A stretch of 64,000 bases of DNA, from contig JAMKCF010000042.1 in assembly GCA_023634235.1 (NCBI GenBank), positions 124,001 through 188,000 of the forward strand, written 5' to 3'. The first letter of the stretch is position 1, and each line of letters opens with the position of its first letter. Of this stretch, positions 61,586-64,000 are shown one piece after another. The notes beneath the pieces were generated by a model. It saw only the letters and a list, made by a program, of their open reading frames with translations, searched no databases and had not been told where the DNA came from. Source of the DNA: Pisaster brevispinus (taxonomy: Eukaryota > Echinodermata > Asteroidea > Forcipulatida > Asteriidae). Made by a program: the position numbers and the translations under genes.

Positions 61586-61978
61586 GCGCGGAAAATGCAA
61601 AAAGTACATGTTACATCCAAACGTTGTCTGTACATGGCTGACGGACGCGAGATAATGTCGATAATTCATTGAATTTGTTCGTGCAATACCTTAACGAAAA
61701 GCTAATAACTTTCTGGACCATTTCTAGCTATTTCAAATGTATATCTTAAACGGCATCTTTAAACGGCAACTCGTTTAATAACTTCCACACCCCCTAACAC
61801 ATCCTGTGGTTGTTCCAAACATTCGAGTGTGAACGTACATTTTGACATTTTTACTAATTAGGTCGTAACTCAAGTTTACAAGTGACAGTGTCTAATGTTT
61901 TATAACACGGTGGTTAGTTTACGACGGAATGTTTCTTAATGTGTTGGTCATGATAAATCACATCTTTAGCTTCTTTAC

Positions 61979-61994
61979 GGGGGGGGGGGGGGGG
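61979..61994 (+). repeat. G-homopolymer tract
   Basis: About 15 G in a row in AT-rich context; exact length uncertain. Confidence 0.8.
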
Positions 61995-62539
61995 CTGGCC
62001 GAGGTTTATACGCCGCGCCGACTTGGAGAAGATCCCCAATGGTTATCTAGACCGAGTTACCAAATAAAACAAGACTAATTTGCGATGTCCGCCTTACTCG
62101 TTAAACAGAGACATTTTTCATTCTATCTTAATTTTTTCGACTTGACTATACTTGACAGGCATGATCGTATATTTTTCGATGGATGCCTCGACGTTGATTA
62201 TTTGCGATGCACTTTCGGAACAATGGTGAAGACAGACAAATAGATATACAGAGCAACAAACCAACTGATCAACCAGGTAGGCTGTTATTGTACTGGTGTA
62301 ATGAAGTGATTATACAAAATAATAAAGATACATTTTTGGTTTTTCATTTGCGGAGCCTAATTGTAAAGCGTCCCCAATCAATTGTTTCAATTTCTTTTCC
62401 AACTTCAAATACGTATTCAAATTCAAGCATTTTCAACGTATTTAATTGAACTTTCTTTTTAGCCGTTATTGCATTCAATTTCGTGAACACATGATTTCGT
62501 TCTTCTCATTCGGGTTTGTTTGGGTTCGGGAGGTCGAGT

Positions 62540-62815
62540 GCTGTAAGTCGGCTTCTTTGAAAGTCGACTTGTCCTTTCTAGGCGAGATATATATCAGGAC
62601 AAGTCGACATTTCAGTTTCAGTGATGTCGACTTTGCAAGTTGACATATCACCGCAAGTCGGCTTCTTTGGTTAACATAAGCCCAAGTCGACATTTTCCCT
62701 TCAGTAAAGTCGACCTGGAAAGATAAAATATCACTGTAAAGTCGACTTCTTAGGTTCAGAAAGTCGATTTGACTTGTATCGGCGAGATCAGGAAAAGTAC
62801 TTCAGTCGACTTTAA
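62540..62815. repeat. AAGTCGAC motif array, three irregular units
   Basis: The palindromic core (a)agtcgac(tt) or its variant agtcggc occurs about ten times in 270 bp. Larger units begin aagtcg(g/a)cttctt(t/a)gg at 62545, 62655 and 62739, each preceded by atatcac(c/t)g. It may be a diverged foldback element. Confidence 0.75.
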
Positions 62816-64000
62816 GTGGATGCGTTTTTAAAATAAATGGCATATTGGCAGCCATGAAGCACCGTACATTTCTCTCCTCCAGCCTCTATCTTAATCAACA
62901 CAACGACCTCAGCCTATGTAAAATATACTTCAAGACCATCTTGGATGATTACGTAATATCTTAGAGAGCAGATATTCCAACTTGTAATATTTTTATGAGT
63001 TGAAAATCCCGTTTCCAATAACTGGTGGTCTCGCTGTTTAAAAAGAAGATTGAAATTGACCCTCAAAATCATACATTCCAATAACTTCAATGATTAAATT
63101 CCTAGTACTCGCGGCCACCTTTGTGGAGAACTCGAGATTATTTTGAATTAATTCCCGTCAACAACAGAAGAGGTTGATGTAAAAGGTGTGTCTAAATAAA
63201 GAACGCTACTTTGATACCTTCCATGCCGAACACCAGAACACAGGGATTCATTTTCGACCTCCGTGATCACGATAAATGCAAATCTTTCATCGTAGCACAA
63301 GCTGCATTTGTCATTGGTCTAAGACACCGTGGATGTTTGTTTAATTCCAGACCACCACCTCTTGCTTACCTGGGAATCTTCCCAGAGTCAAAAAAAAAAC
63401 CCGGCTTTTTGTTTACTCGACTTTGCGACAAATAAATCACCTAGCCTCATCTTAAATACACAGACTGACATTCCCCGTCACTGTTATATCTCTAGTCTCT
63501 ATGGCAGCCCTTGTTTGAGATGGCTGTTCGTAATTTATATTCCAATATGATGATACCTTCCCAACGAATAAAAGATTCCTGCGGTACCGGTGTCTTCACG
63601 TGGGACGAGACAAGGATGTGATTATTTTGTTTCTGCAAGGAGGCCAAGATTAATGCGCGCCATAAAAATTAAGAGACTCGGTGTCGCGCGACCAACGTGA
63701 AGACGTCACTCCAGACGCTGGCTAAGATGCCGAGTTGATTGCGAGTCCTCCTGATAAATGCAGGCAAAATACCTCATGAGTGTGCGCAGCAGCCTGTTTC
63801 ATGGTCGATTAAAACATCCGTGTCTGGAAAAATCATCTTCTTCCCAAAAAGAAGGGGGGGAAATGTCAATACTTAAAATATTGCGAGACTGAGAGAAAAA
63901 AAATTACAACGTTTGTTCGCGGTTCATTTATCAAAAATGGAATTTCTGGACATTGGTTGGTATAAAACGAGACAGGTGTTCACAAACCACTTTGTTTCAA
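62816..64000. other. Right-end spacer, nothing recognised
   Basis: Contains non-repetitive sequence with homeobox-like AT motifs near 63640-63830 (cataaaaatta, gattaaaac). No gene evident up to the right edge. Confidence 0.35.

Overview
This is animal nuclear DNA, not microbial. Genes are split by canonical GT/AG introns, introns and spacers are AT-rich, and the window is full of short non-autonomous transposon copies. The repeats (tRNA-derived SINEs ending in ATT or AACATCTATTAAA tails, many inverted-repeat MITEs) and the two proteins point to a marine deuterostome invertebrate. From memory of repeat families I favour an echinoderm, probably a sea star; this assignment is an inference and untested.

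Layout. (1) 457-20677, minus strand: most of an anoctamin (TMEM16) gene. Nineteen coding exons join in one frame to 818 codons, from a candidate start at 20667 through the tenth membrane segment. The last exon(s) lie beyond the left edge, and at least one 5' exon lies to the right of 20677. Nearly every long intron holds transposon copies. (2) 20678-31753: spacer between two divergently oriented genes, holding a tRNA-Pro(CGG) gene at 22664-22735, several MITEs and a 61-bp tandem array. (3) 31754-42503, plus strand: a complete two-exon Hand bHLH gene (236 aa) with a 10,039-bp intron. (4) 42504-64000: about 21 kb without a recognisable protein gene, holding the Hand 3' UTR, scattered MITEs, minisatellites and a few GC-richer non-repeat blocks that could be cis-regulatory. 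A gene-poor flank is common around developmental transcription factors.

The genes do not form a pathway. The anoctamin would be a membrane protein (lipid scramblase or ion channel family) and Hand a nuclear transcription factor. The less ordinary content is the divergent anoctamin (no cysteine in the TM1-TM2 loop, altered TM6 calcium-site residues) and the repeats: a piggyBac-type MITE built around a 34-bp array, nested SINE/MITE insertions with readable target duplications, and several long-hairpin families. I found no prokaryotic-type system, CRISPR array or viral gene.
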